Source of the DNA: Saccharomycodes ludwigii
Taxonomy: Eukaryota; Ascomycota; Saccharomycetes; Saccharomycodales; Saccharomycodaceae
DNA: 64,000 nt
Direction: 5' to 3'
Assembly: GCF_020623625.1 (NCBI RefSeq)
Contig: NC_060201.1
Coordinates: 1,178,001-1,242,000, forward strand
Shown piece by piece: positions 9,956 to 19,734 of this stretch. Below the pieces are notes generated by a model. The model was not told where the DNA came from, did not search any database, and saw only the letters and a list, made by a program, of their open reading frames with translations. The translations under genes were made by a program, and so were the position numbers. Numbering within the stretch: position 1 is the first letter of the stretch; the number at the start of each line of letters is the position of its first letter.

Positions 9956-10004
9956 CGGAAATGGAATCTCGGAAATGGAATCACGGACATAAGGGAAATC
10001 TCGG
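9956..10004 (+). promoter_or_regulatory. Array of four directly repeated CGG-containing units
   Basis: CGG trinucleotides start at 9956, 9970, 9984 and 10002. The first two lie in near-identical 14-bp units (CGGAAATGGAATCT) and the last two in CGGACATAA. The array is immediately upstream of the two Put3-type sites, so it may offer extra zinc-cluster half-sites or simply be a decayed tandem duplication. Confidence 0.45.
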
Positions 10005-10030
10005 ACATAAACACTTGTTGAACTGTATAG

Positions 10031-10046
10031 CGGGATTCTGTTCCCG
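10031..10046. promoter_or_regulatory. Put3-type site 1 (CGG-N10-CCG)
   Basis: CGGGATTCTGTTCCCG is a palindromic-ended CGG-N10-CCG element with extended arms CGGGA/TCCCG. Put3, the proline-responsive zinc-cluster activator, is known to bind CGG-N10-CCG sites upstream of PUT1 and PUT2. The site is 529 bp before the PUT1 ATG. Confidence 0.75.
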
Positions 10047-10069
10047 TAGTTTCTATGGTGTATCGATTA

Positions 10070-10085
10070 CGGAGTTGGCTTTCCG
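10070..10085. promoter_or_regulatory. Put3-type site 2 (CGG-N10-CCG)
   Basis: CGGAGTTGGCTTTCCG again has exact N10 spacing between CGG and CCG, 23 bp after site 1. Two sites with the same spacing right upstream of PUT1 support Put3 control. Confidence 0.7.
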
Positions 10086-10574
10086 GCATTTTGTTTTTAA
10101 TTATCGATAATCAATTTTAGAAAAAGAGAGAAGAAATCAAAGTTTTTGTCAATAAAAACATCCAACTGTGCCAATTGAAAATATTCAAATCCAATTTTGA
10201 TAAAGGAAAAATGATACACAAAATCTGTGTTTGTTTTTGTTATGGGATATATCTATCATTATCTTTCATAAACCATATCGCTTGAATGTAAATGATAAAA
10301 ATAGAAAAAAAAAAAAAAAAGAGAAAAAAGATAAAAATAAAAATAAAAATAAATGAACTGGACATATAGAATTAAAAAATATCAATGTATATAAATAGCG
10401 ATATATTTAAATTTCATTTTTGTTTCCTGTTTTATAATTCTAACTCATTTATATAATCTATATTTGTATTTTATTTGATTATTATTAGTAATATTTGACA
10501 CTATAAACAAAATATAAAAGACATCATCATACCTAAGAAAAAAAAATACAAAAAAAAAATTAAAAATATATACC

Positions 10575-12068
10575 ATGTTGTCCTATACGATGAAAACTTC
10601 ATTAGTGAACAGAAACACTTTAAGATTGGTGCTTAAAAATAATATCACAAAGAAACATCTTGCATCGACATTATCAACAAAATTGTTAGTCTCAAACGGA
10701 CAGATGAGATACGTTTCCCAATCCATACCTTCCAAAAAGCCTCATGAAGTCGTTACCTTAACTTCAAACAATTCCTCGGAACAACATCCTGGTCATCAAG
10801 AAGCACCAATTTCTGATCCATCCAATGCCGCTTACTTGAAAACCTTATCCAAAAGTGAATTGATATCCTTGGCTATGATTGGTTTTTGCAGTATTAATAA
10901 GCCCATGTTGGACCTGGTCATCAAAGTTTTCCCATATGTCCCATTATTTCTTATCAAGCTTTTTGTTTATAAATTATATTGCGGTGGCGCTAATTTCAAA
11001 GAAGTTGTACAAACCGGTAAAAATTTGCAAAAAAGAGGCATTAATAATATGATGCTTTCCTTGACTATGGAAGATTCAGAAGGGACCAAAAATATTGATA
11101 TTAATTATATTGTTGATGAAACAATCAGGTCTATTAAGGAAATTTTAGACCCTAACTTAGAACAACAATTAGTGAAAGCCTCCAGTGTTGAAGAAATTAA
11201 TGATATTCCACCAGGTTATATTGCTTTAAAACCCTCTGCTTTGGTATCCAATCCAGCACAAGTTTTGTTAAACTTCAATAATCCAGAGTGGAAAAGTCAA
11301 AGGGAGGAACTGATAAAGAACTGTTCAAAGATTACTCAAGTAGTTTATGATTTAAATAAAGAACTATCATTGAAATACCCTCAAAGAAAAAGTCCCTTTT
11401 TCATTTCTGTTATTGATGCCGAAAAATATGATCTTCAAAAAGCTGGTGTGTACGAATTGCAAAGAATTTTATTTGAAAAATTTAATCCACAATCCGAACC
11501 AATGATTTCTTGTGCTGGCACATGGCAATTATATCTAGTGGATTCTACAAAAGATTTACAAAAGGAGTATGAAAGGGCCTCTAAAAATGGTTACAAGTTA
11601 GGTGTTAAAATTGTACGTGGTGCCTATATTCATTCTGAAGCAAAAAGATCTACTATTATTCAGCCAACAAAAGAGGCTACAGACTTAGTATATGACAAAG
11701 TTATGAAACAAATTATTAATGATTTGTTACAAAAGGGGGAAAAATCTACCTATGGTCATTTAGTCATTGCATCACATAATTATAAATCACAATTGATTGC
11801 CAGCGAAATGTTGCACAATATATCTAGTAATAATAGTGGTAAATCTAATATTGTTTTGGGTCAATTGTTGGGCATGGCCGACAATGTCACTTATGATTTA
11901 ATTCACAACCATGGTGCAAAAAATATCATCAAATATGTTCCATGGGGTCCTCCACTAGAAACTAAAGATTATTTGTTGAGAAGGTTACAAGAAAACGGTG
12001 ATGCTGTTAGAGCCGATAACGGTTGGCCTTTAGTTAAATCTGTATTCAAGACCTTGTTTTCCAGTTGA
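10575..12068 (+). CDS. PUT1: Mitochondrial proline dehydrogenase Put1
   Basis: 497 residues (476 in S. cerevisiae). It oxidises proline to pyrroline-5-carboxylate with FAD, the first step of proline use as nitrogen source, in the mitochondrion. Seen: a basic Ser/Thr/Asn-rich presequence over residues 1-~45, the [14 protein letters not shown] segment (barrel strand with the catalytic RGAY element), the SHN and [11 protein letters not shown] motifs, and the C-terminal [14 protein letters not shown] substrate/FAD-binding motif diagnostic of the family. Codon use is somewhat better adapted than that of its neighbours. Regulation: two CGG-N10-CCG sites upstream match Put3 targets. Context SLS1-RRN5-PUT1-DPH6 equals YLR139-YLR143. 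Confidence 0.96.
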   Translation: MLSYTMKTSLVNRNTLRLVLKNNITKKHLASTLSTKLLVSNGQMRYVSQSIPSKKPHEVVTLTSNNSSEQHPGHQEAPISDPSNAAYLKTLSKSELISLAMIGFCSINKPMLDLVIKVFPYVPLFLIKLFVYKLYCGGANFKEVVQTGKNLQKRGINNMMLSLTMEDSEGTKNIDINYIVDETIRSIKEILDPNLEQQLVKASSVEEINDIPPGYIALKPSALVSNPAQVLLNFNNPEWKSQREELIKNCSKITQVVYDLNKELSLKYPQRKSPFFISVIDAEKYDLQKAGVYELQRILFEKFNPQSEPMISCAGTWQLYLVDSTKDLQKEYERASKNGYKLGVKIVRGAYIHSEAKRSTIIQPTKEATDLVYDKVMKQIINDLLQKGEKSTYGHLVIASHNYKSQLIASEMLHNISSNNSGKSNIVLGQLLGMADNVTYDLIHNHGAKNIIKYVPWGPPLETKDYLLRRLQENGDAVRADNGWPLVKSVFKTLFSS

Positions 12069-12492
12069 TACATATATAATTTTTCCTTTTCCTATGATTA
12101 TTTGTTTTGATTTATCCTTTATTAAACATTTATATATAATTACATATTGCCTATCGTATTTTATAATATTGCAATGGTAAAGTTAATTCTGTCTCTTTCT
12201 TTCAACAAATTACTAAAGATTATTTTTAGCTCTGATTTCTTTGGTTTATTGCACACGGCGCTTTCTAAGAACTGATCACGTGCTTTATACTTGCCAGCTA
12301 TCTAACAAATTAACGTCTAAATTTTTTTTTTTTTTTTTTTTTCCTTTTGTCCTCGGGCTATTTTTAAACGTTAACCGGCTGATAGATTTAAAATACTTTC
12401 GATATTCTTTTTTTTTTTTTTCTGTGAATTCATAATGAAAAAAGAAAAAAAAAAACAACTTGTAGAGAAAAAGCAAATATATATCAACATCT
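12069..12492. promoter_or_regulatory. PUT1-DPH6 intergenic region with an E-box
   Basis: 424 bp. CACGTG at 12277-12282 in the context GATCACGTGC fits the Cbf1 consensus RTCACRTG. Poly-T runs follow at 12320 and 12408, then an A-rich leader to DPH6. Confidence 0.55.
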
Positions 12493-14652
12493 ATGAAGTT
12501 TGTTGCTTTAGTGTCTGGAGGGAAGGATTCGTGCTTCAATATTATGCATTGCCTTGCACAAGGGCATGATTTGGTAGCGTTGGCCAATTTGTATCCTAAA
12601 GATGTTAATGAACAAGAATTAGATAGTTTTATGTTTCAAACTGTGGGACATGATATTGTGTCCTACTATAATGCATGTACCGGATTGCCACTTTATAGAC
12701 AAGAATTGCAAAAGGGAACATCCTTGAACGTGAATATGAATTACACAACAACTAAAAATGATGAAACGGAAGAGCTATACAAACTTTTGCAGAAAATAAA
12801 AACTGATATCCCAGATATCCAAGCTGTTAGCGTTGGTGCCATTTTATCTTCCTATCAAAGAATTAGAGTTGAAAATGTCTGTAGCAGACTAAACTTAACA
12901 GTTTTAAGTTATCTATGGCAAAGGGATCAATTAGAATTAATGTCAGAAATGTGTGAATTTTCTATTAAAAATAATCAAAATAATATTAATAACGACGTCA
13001 TGATGGATGCTAGGATTATCAAGGTAGCCGCAATTGGATTAAATCAATCTCATTTGGGGAAATCTTTACCAGAAGTTTTCCCCGACTTGGTAAAACTAAA
13101 TAAAAAATTTGATGTGCATATTTGTGGTGAAGGTGGTGAGTTCGAAACAATGGTTTTAGATGCTCCCTTTTTCAAAAATGGGTTTTTACAAATTGAAAAC
13201 ATCGATAAATCCGTCAATAGTTCAGATGGAGTGGCTAATGCGAAATTAACTGTTAAATTTATCGAGAGAAAATTGGATATTAATGAGCAAATCCAACTTT
13301 TAAAGGAAAATTTACCTAAACCCACGCTACTAAATGAAAAATGGACGGCATTGTATGATAAAGTTAAAACAGAAGGAGCAGTTGAAATAGAAAAGAAAGA
13401 TAAAATTTTGGCCATTTCACCACCTTCTTCTAACATTACCAGCCCATGCGTACCTATTAAAACCTCTATTAATTTGTGTGGTGAAAGAATGTACATTTCA
13501 AATATAAATCCAAGGAACTGGGAGTATGGTAATTTGGAGGAGCAAGTGAAAGATGTTTTCAACCAATTGGACCATATTTTAAAGAAGCAAAGATTATCTG
13601 TTACTCAATTCTTATCGTGTTCGCTTGTTTTGAAAGATATGTCTACATTTACAAACGTCAATCGATTTTATAAAAACTTTTTTAATATTTCTTTACCTCC
13701 ATCAAGAGCCTGTGTGGCCTCTAAACTGATTAAAGGCCGATTACAACTATCTCTAATTGCAGACTTACACACAGATGCTCCTATCAAGGATCAAGAAAAA
13801 ACCGGTATTGATCACTCGGACCAAATGAACGAACAATTAGATAGAAACAAAAATGGTTTGCATGTCCAAGGCATATCTTACTGGTGTCCTTGTAATATTG
13901 GTCCGTATTCACAAGCTACCTGGAACCAAGATTTGAATAACCAGCTCACATACGTTAGCGGTCAAATCCCTCTTATTCCATCAACTATGGAAATTGTTAA
14001 CAAGCGATCTGGTGAATATAGTTCTGTTGTGGCATTAAGACATTTTATTACATTATGTGAAACTATTGGAGCAAATAAACCAATACATATGCTATGTTAT
14101 GTTTCCTGTGAAGAAATAGTGGATATTATCAGTAAAACATGGAAGTTATATTGTGATGAAAAAGCTTTTTCAAGTGATGATGAAGCAATCGATATAATTA
14201 AATCCTTAATAATAGTAAAAGTGTCACAACTTCCCCGTGGCGCAATGTGTGAATGGGGTGGAATGACTTGTAGAACCTATCTGGCTGATCAAGAACTTGA
14301 TGTGCAACTTTCTAAATTGGATTTATTGGATAATGATCCTGTTGCTTCGTATGAGGGGAAAAATGATTTTTTTAATATAAATATTAAAAATTCAAAATAT
14401 ACAAATAAATTTTTCACTGGTTTTTTTGATACAGAAACTGAGTTAAGGAATTTTTTATTAAAGTTGGCCACATTCTCTTTTCCACATATCAAATCTAGAT
14501 ATCAGATAACAATGTACTTTAATCCACATTTTATTATGGAAAATGATGTTTTTGATCCTTATAATAATATCGAATATTATCCTGTAGAATCAGTATATGA
14601 TTATGAAGGAAATCAAAGAAAATTTGGATTATTTATGTCTATTAGTTACTAG
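12493..14652 (+). CDS. DPH6: Diphthine-ammonia ligase Dph6
   Basis: 719 residues (685 in S. cerevisiae). It performs the last step of diphthamide synthesis on elongation factor 2, amidating diphthine with ammonium and ATP, in the cytosol. Seen: an ATP-pyrophosphatase domain of the adenine-nucleotide alpha-hydrolase type starting at residue 1 with the PP-loop SGGKDSCFN at residues 8-16, the HICGEGGEFETMVLDAPFF segment at ~210-230, and two RidA/YjgF-like domains (about residues 310-420 and 450-620, the second holding YVSGQIPLIP). This three-domain order is the fungal Dph6 architecture. The start places the PP-loop at the correct distance from the N-terminus. Neighbour order PUT1-DPH6 equals YLR142W-YLR143W. 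Confidence 0.95.
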   Translation: MKFVALVSGGKDSCFNIMHCLAQGHDLVALANLYPKDVNEQELDSFMFQTVGHDIVSYYNACTGLPLYRQELQKGTSLNVNMNYTTTKNDETEELYKLLQKIKTDIPDIQAVSVGAILSSYQRIRVENVCSRLNLTVLSYLWQRDQLELMSEMCEFSIKNNQNNINNDVMMDARIIKVAAIGLNQSHLGKSLPEVFPDLVKLNKKFDVHICGEGGEFETMVLDAPFFKNGFLQIENIDKSVNSSDGVANAKLTVKFIERKLDINEQIQLLKENLPKPTLLNEKWTALYDKVKTEGAVEIEKKDKILAISPPSSNITSPCVPIKTSINLCGERMYISNINPRNWEYGNLEEQVKDVFNQLDHILKKQRLSVTQFLSCSLVLKDMSTFTNVNRFYKNFFNISLPPSRACVASKLIKGRLQLSLIADLHTDAPIKDQEKTGIDHSDQMNEQLDRNKNGLHVQGISYWCPCNIGPYSQATWNQDLNNQLTYVSGQIPLIPSTMEIVNKRSGEYSSVVALRHFITLCETIGANKPIHMLCYVSCEEIVDIISKTWKLYCDEKAFSSDDEAIDIIKSLIIVKVSQLPRGAMCEWGGMTCRTYLADQELDVQLSKLDLLDNDPVASYEGKNDFFNINIKNSKYTNKFFTGFFDTETELRNFLLKLATFSFPHIKSRYQITMYFNPHFIMENDVFDPYNNIEYYPVESVYDYEGNQRKFGLFMSISY

Positions 14653-15087
14653 AATATAATTTTTTCTTTTCTTAATATGTGATTTGTAAATATGTTAATC
14701 ATATCAAGTGATTTATGTTGAGAGCATTCCTTTTTTAGTTTCACACTGCTTCAAAGAAAATTTGTATAGAATTGATATTTTTTTATTCGTTTAACAAAAT
14801 AGCTTATACTGCAATTTTTTTAGACCAAAAAAAAGTCTCTTTTTTTACAAAGGATTGCATATTATTTGTATAATCCTTCAAATAGTAAAAAAAAAAAAAG
14901 AAAGAAGGGAGAAAAAAAAAAAAAGACTTTTAATATATAACCACTTTATTACAAACAGCACTAAATTCAAATAAGAAAACTAGAAAGAAAGAAAAATCAA
15001 ATCAAATCAAATCAAATAAATAAATAAATAAATAAATCAATACTTAAATATAATAAAAAAAGATAAAGTTTTCCTCATATATTCATA
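14653..15087. promoter_or_regulatory. Spacer between DPH6 and the unknown N-rich gene
   Basis: 435 bp, AT-rich, with poly-A at 14886 and 14916. Tandem AATCA then AATA repeats at about 14996-15041 look like a pentanucleotide/tetranucleotide microsatellite in the leader of the downstream gene. No specific factor site was recognised. Confidence 0.5.
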
Positions 15088-17031
15088 ATGGATGGAATGT
15101 CAGAAGTTGAAAAATTGCATCTAGCTTTGGAAGTGGAATTGTCTAATTGCAAAGACCTGAAAACTTTAAAAAGAATGCAAATAATTACCAGATTATATAA
15201 ACAGAGAAAAGCTTATTTGGAATCTTCAATTAATCTGATAAAGGGGCGTTTTGATCTTATTGATACTGAATTTAAGGATCAATTAATTAGAAATTGTTAT
15301 GACATGGAATATGGGTATTTGCTATATAATGAAAAGACTAATATGGACTCAAAGAACAACGTTGCTAGAATCAAAACACATCCCAAGATTGATGTCGAAA
15401 ATTCTAAAACACAAGATATAAAACAAAATCCAACTTGCCAACAAAATAAAAAGGAATCTGTTGTAGGAAAAGAAGTTACCGTATATAAGAACCCATTTTT
15501 GGATAAAAATAATAATATTTCTTCTGTGCCCCAAGTTAGCAATGTTAATAATAACCATTCTGCTATCAATACTACCAATATTGATACCAATGCACAATCG
15601 AAACATAATAACACAATCCCAAATTGTAACAACGCCCTTTCAAGGTATAATAAAAATAGTCATTGTAGCCATACCGAAATAGCTAGGTATAATTTTAAAT
15701 CAAACTCTAATTATAGGAGGCCACCACACGATGTTTTTCAACCCAACACCGCATCAAAATGGGATGATAAACCAACCTTTATGTATAAACTTAATAATAG
15801 CACAATTATTCCAAGCAAGACTACAACCACACCACAAGAGGCATTTACATTTCCTCAAAATAGTTATTATAATAACCTGAATTCTATGAAACCCTCCATT
15901 AGCTCTATTTCTGGTAATTCTGTTGCCATAACATCTGGATATAAAAACTATAATGAAGGTGTAATGGATTATTCAAGGAACTCCAATAATTTTAATTTTC
16001 AAGGTAACACTGGTTATAACCATAATTTGGAAAATGGAAAAAAACCATTTTCATCAGTTTTAAACGGTAACTATGAAGTGGAAAATAACAAAACTCTTGA
16101 TCTAATGCACTACTCAAAAGAAGTCAACAAACCTACAACTAATATAAGTATAGCAAAAACATCAATTCCTAATAAAATCTATAATGATACAAGGGAAGAC
16201 ATTAATGCTTCTAATTTAAATCAATTGTTGGATCTTTTAAGAACAGTACATCAAACCGCTTCACTGCCATCACTACAGAATTCTTCTGCATACACTCTAG
16301 GACAGCAAACTCTCTCAATTTTACCACAGCAATTGAATTTGCCGCAAAGGTCAGTTAACGCACTACCTTCAATACCATATCAACAACAACCGATATACCA
16401 GGAACAGGGACATTTTTATGACGGAAAGGCAGCCAATACAGTAAATGATAAAAAGTTAAAAGGACCATATTTTAAAAAAGTGTCTGATAATTCAACAGAC
16501 GTTAATAAATGGGGAGCTTTAAATTCAACTTATAAAAATGGGCAAAGACAAGTTTATAGTACAAACCCAAGGACCACCAGCGAAAAAAATACTAATTCAA
16601 GTGATGAAAAGAACACAAAGTCAAAATTCACAAAAGATTTGGAATTACTTAGGGGCATTTATTCAAGATCAACCAATTGTAATGAATCTTCTAGGACATC
16701 CAACCGAATAAATGACCTTAAACAAAAAAATTCTAGCATTTATTATGGGAAAGGTCATGAAATAGATGGTGGGATTAACTATAGATCAGGTTCTTCTTTC
16801 AGAGCTCCTAATCATTTTAACAAGAATATTAAGAAAAAAAATAATAATAATAATAATTTAGTGAATAACATTTCCGATAACAATATTCTTGGTAGAAATA
16901 AACATTCTAGTGAAATTAAAAAAGATAATGGTAATCGGAACAACAATAACAGTGGTAAAAATGTTAAATCAAAAATCCCAAAATCACTAAAAAAAATTGG
17001 CAAAATAGCTAAAAAATATGATCTTCAGTAG
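15088..17031 (+). CDS. Unrecognised asparagine-rich protein, 647 residues
   Basis: I do not recognise this gene. Seen: an N-terminal helical segment (residues ~1-85) with regular Leu/Ile/Lys heptad character (for example KTLKRMQIITRLYKQRKAY), then a long Asn/Ser/Tyr/Gln-rich region that looks disordered (~90-560), with a Gln/Leu/Pro patch near residues 400-450, and a Lys/Asn-rich basic end finishing KSLKKIGKIAKKYDLQ. No enzyme motif, signal peptide or membrane segment. The full open frame, a standard A-rich leader and codon use like its neighbours argue that it is a real gene. It lies between DPH6 and SEC1, a slot where S. cerevisiae has no ortholog that I know on either chromosome IV or XII, so it may have been lost after the genome duplication or diverged beyond recognition. 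The composition suggests an RNA-binding or condensate-type protein, but that is only a guess. Confidence 0.7.
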   Translation: MDGMSEVEKLHLALEVELSNCKDLKTLKRMQIITRLYKQRKAYLESSINLIKGRFDLIDTEFKDQLIRNCYDMEYGYLLYNEKTNMDSKNNVARIKTHPKIDVENSKTQDIKQNPTCQQNKKESVVGKEVTVYKNPFLDKNNNISSVPQVSNVNNNHSAINTTNIDTNAQSKHNNTIPNCNNALSRYNKNSHCSHTEIARYNFKSNSNYRRPPHDVFQPNTASKWDDKPTFMYKLNNSTIIPSKTTTTPQEAFTFPQNSYYNNLNSMKPSISSISGNSVAITSGYKNYNEGVMDYSRNSNNFNFQGNTGYNHNLENGKKPFSSVLNGNYEVENNKTLDLMHYSKEVNKPTTNISIAKTSIPNKIYNDTREDINASNLNQLLDLLRTVHQTASLPSLQNSSAYTLGQQTLSILPQQLNLPQRSVNALPSIPYQQQPIYQEQGHFYDGKAANTVNDKKLKGPYFKKVSDNSTDVNKWGALNSTYKNGQRQVYSTNPRTTSEKNTNSSDEKNTKSKFTKDLELLRGIYSRSTNCNESSRTSNRINDLKQKNSSIYYGKGHEIDGGINYRSGSSFRAPNHFNKNIKKKNNNNNNLVNNISDNNILGRNKHSSEIKKDNGNRNNNNSGKNVKSKIPKSLKKIGKIAKKYDLQ

Positions 17032-17314
17032 TTCCATTCATAATGTTAATATTCTTTTTATGACATATATATATAGAGAGAGGGAAAGGGATAAATAGAC
17101 AAATATACATGCGTACTTAGGTTGCTTAATTAAAAAAAAAAAAAAATGAATAAATGACTTGATTTGAAAAGTAAATTTAATTTTTATTTATGACATATTT
17201 TTTTTGTTTCTACCAATAAAATAAAAATGCCTTAGTAATACAAATATACACACAAATTAACTTCAATTGATTGCTTTTAATGTTTCTTTTTTTTTTTTTT
17301 TTTTTTTTTGTTGG

Positions 17315-19435
17315 TTACCTAAATAACCTCTTTAACTTATGACGTTTCTTGTGTTTTTCTTCTTTTTCTTCCTTTTTTGGAAGTACAGGAGTAGTTTCTG
17401 GTTTAGCAATAAGTTCAGACCTTTTATGGACATGAGCAGCCGCAGCTGGTGGAACTATAGCTTGATCAAATAGGAAACTAGGAGCAGATGTTTTTTCTTT
17501 CATATCATCTTTTAAATTCAACTCAGACCGGTCAAAGGTTAATCTTTCCAGAGACTGTAAAAATTCTAAGGGAGTAATGATACTATCACTACCAATAAAA
17601 ACATCCTTGTTTTTTAAATTAGACTGATCGTATGCTGCTTTTAATTCTCCATAAGTTACACCCCCCACAATGTAATAAAAAAACCTTTGTCTTGAAATAG
17701 CTGGCTTATTCGGATCATTTCTTCTAGTGGACCATGCTGCTTTATGTCTTGGGTTTCTTAGGCTAGCTGAGGTACTAGAGTTTGCTGGTTGTAAATTATC
17801 TTGCTCTTCAGCATCTAAAATTTCAATCGGTTTATCCTTTACGTATGGGAAGTCTTTTTCGCTTAAAAATAATGGATTAGTTATGGCTTGAGATAAAGTA
17901 TTCCCTACGGCAGGAATAAACCTGGAAGTGTTATATATGTTCGTGTCATTGACTATTGTTTCGTGTAGCCATGTTTTAGAAAATGGTTTGTCTTTAGCCT
18001 GGCTTTTAATTAGTTTGAACCCTAAATGATCAAAATTTTTAATGGATGCCATAAAATGAGAATAAAAGTTGTGACCTTCAGTAACACCACTAAAAGAAAG
18101 CAATTTAAAAAAATCCTCTTCAATTAAACCACCCCTGTATAGAGCATAAGAAATAATATATCTAACCTTATCTGTAACATTTGGCTGCGGAGCAGATAGA
18201 ACATTATTGATTAAGGTATCTGCTAGCTTTTTACATTTTTCGCCATTTATATCATGTCCAAAGCCAGCCACATTCTGTTCAAAGTCCGCCAACAAAGCCA
18301 AGGTTCTTTGGTCATTGATTTTTATGCACTCGTCGATTAAACTTCTGTGTAAAATAAACCTTCTTCTTTCCTCATCAAAATCTTTTAAATGAGCTACAAC
18401 ACTTAATAAATCAGTAGTAGTTTTGACTTTGCTTCTATCCACCAATAGCGGATTAGAGGCCACAAATGATTTTATTTTGGCATCCAAGTATTCCTTGGCA
18501 TCAATAATATGTTGATGCTTCAATTCACACCAATCTGGGTCCACTAAATCCTTTAATTCTGATTGCTTGTTTTCTTTTTCCCCCTTTTCATTCTCTGCTC
18601 TATAGCTATATATATCATTGGAACAGTTCAATTCTGGAACTATATCATAAGCCATCGCCTGATAAGCAAAATCATGTAAAATTAGACTAAACAAATCTAA
18701 AGATCTTTCGGTAATAATCAAAACTGATCTCGGTCTTGAATTAGCTGGCGGAAATTCAGTATGCTCTCTCGCATAATCATCTAATGCCTGCTGAAATTCA
18801 AAAGCCAATTTCTTACCAACAATTGTAGCTTTGGATAGTTGATAACTTTGCTCTGAGGGTTCTGAATACCTAATGATTGGATACTCACCTGTTACAATAC
18901 ATAAATTCAACAAAGATTGGACAGAACGTTGAATGTTAATTTCAATCAATTCATAACAACTCTGATTATAAAACACCTGTAATGGTTGATCAATACCAAT
19001 AGTCTCAAAAAACTGAGATTCTTTAGGTATAAACCCCATTTTCACTTCTTCGATAGACGCAATGTATTGGGTGATATATTTTTTGGACTTTAAGTAATTG
19101 GACAAACTATTATCAAGTCCTGGCAAAAATCTAATATGTGCTTGTTTATATTTGGGTGGTCTATTGGAAAAATCTGCATCCATACAATTGATGTTAAGCT
19201 TGGAAGGTTTTAAAAAATAAACAACTTCAACTGATGGTTGGCCCTTTCTTTTCGGGGAGTCAATTAAATCCATTGCAGCCACATAATTCAAAACCTCTTT
19301 AGTATCAACAAATAAATATTTTAGAACATGCAAAACATCCTTGTCTAGAACCAGGAATTTTATATCATGTGCAGTTTTGATTTTGTTTAAATCTTTTAGA
19401 AATTGGTCTTTTTGCAACTCAATTAGGTTACTCAT
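17315..19435 (-). CDS. SEC1: Exocytic SM protein Sec1
   Basis: 706 residues (724 in S. cerevisiae). Sec1 binds assembled plasma-membrane SNARE complexes (Sso1/2, Sec9, Snc1/2) and the exocyst to promote vesicle fusion at the bud. Seen: the Sec1/Munc18 N-terminal fold (LVLDKDVLHVLKYLF near residue 30), the SVLIITERSLDLFSLILHDFAYQAM segment typical of SM proteins (residues ~235-260), and the late RFFYYIVGGVTYGELKAAYD motif (residues ~595-615). A Lys/Glu-rich C-terminal tail ends the protein. Tail-to-tail with the unknown gene and head-to-tail with ACF2 on the same strand. It is the YDR164C ortholog, intercalated among YLR genes. Confidence 0.95.
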   Translation of the reverse strand: MSNLIELQKDQFLKDLNKIKTAHDIKFLVLDKDVLHVLKYLFVDTKEVLNYVAAMDLIDSPKRKGQPSVEVVYFLKPSKLNINCMDADFSNRPPKYKQAHIRFLPGLDNSLSNYLKSKKYITQYIASIEEVKMGFIPKESQFFETIGIDQPLQVFYNQSCYELIEINIQRSVQSLLNLCIVTGEYPIIRYSEPSEQSYQLSKATIVGKKLAFEFQQALDDYAREHTEFPPANSRPRSVLIITERSLDLFSLILHDFAYQAMAYDIVPELNCSNDIYSYRAENEKGEKENKQSELKDLVDPDWCELKHQHIIDAKEYLDAKIKSFVASNPLLVDRSKVKTTTDLLSVVAHLKDFDEERRRFILHRSLIDECIKINDQRTLALLADFEQNVAGFGHDINGEKCKKLADTLINNVLSAPQPNVTDKVRYIISYALYRGGLIEEDFFKLLSFSGVTEGHNFYSHFMASIKNFDHLGFKLIKSQAKDKPFSKTWLHETIVNDTNIYNTSRFIPAVGNTLSQAITNPLFLSEKDFPYVKDKPIEILDAEEQDNLQPANSSTSASLRNPRHKAAWSTRRNDPNKPAISRQRFFYYIVGGVTYGELKAAYDQSNLKNKDVFIGSDSIITPLEFLQSLERLTFDRSELNLKDDMKEKTSAPSFLFDQAIVPPAAAAHVHKRSELIAKPETTPVLPKKEEKEEKHKKRHKLKRLFR

Positions 19436-19436
19436 T

Positions 19437-19469
<33 letters not shown>

Positions 19470-19661
19470 ATAAAAAATGGTTGAAATGTAACTACTGAAT
19501 TATTTATTATAATTCTCTTCTTTTTTTTTTTTTTAATAGAAGATAAAATAAAAGATACATAAAAATATGTTCACTTTAACATTTTGATTATAAAAAAGTC
19601 ATATAAATACGACAAATAAAATACAACGAAAAAAAAAATAAGAAACGAAAAATGAAAAACG

Positions 19662-19697
<36 letters not shown>

Positions 19698-19734
19698 CTG
19701 GTCCTTCGGGCTTTGATTGCCAAAAAATTACCTT

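Larger units (their letters stand above)
9911..10574. promoter_or_regulatory. RRN5-PUT1 intergenic region (PUT1 promoter)
   Basis: 664 bp. The first ~180 bp hold the CGG-containing elements listed separately; the rest is AT-rich with poly-A near 10300 and 10540, and short AT-repeats. It ends in an A-rich leader directly before the PUT1 ATG. Confidence 0.6.

Noticed and set aside
13050-13562. 170-codon frame opposite DPH6
   Set aside because: Fully inside the conserved DPH6 coding sequence; antisense shadow.
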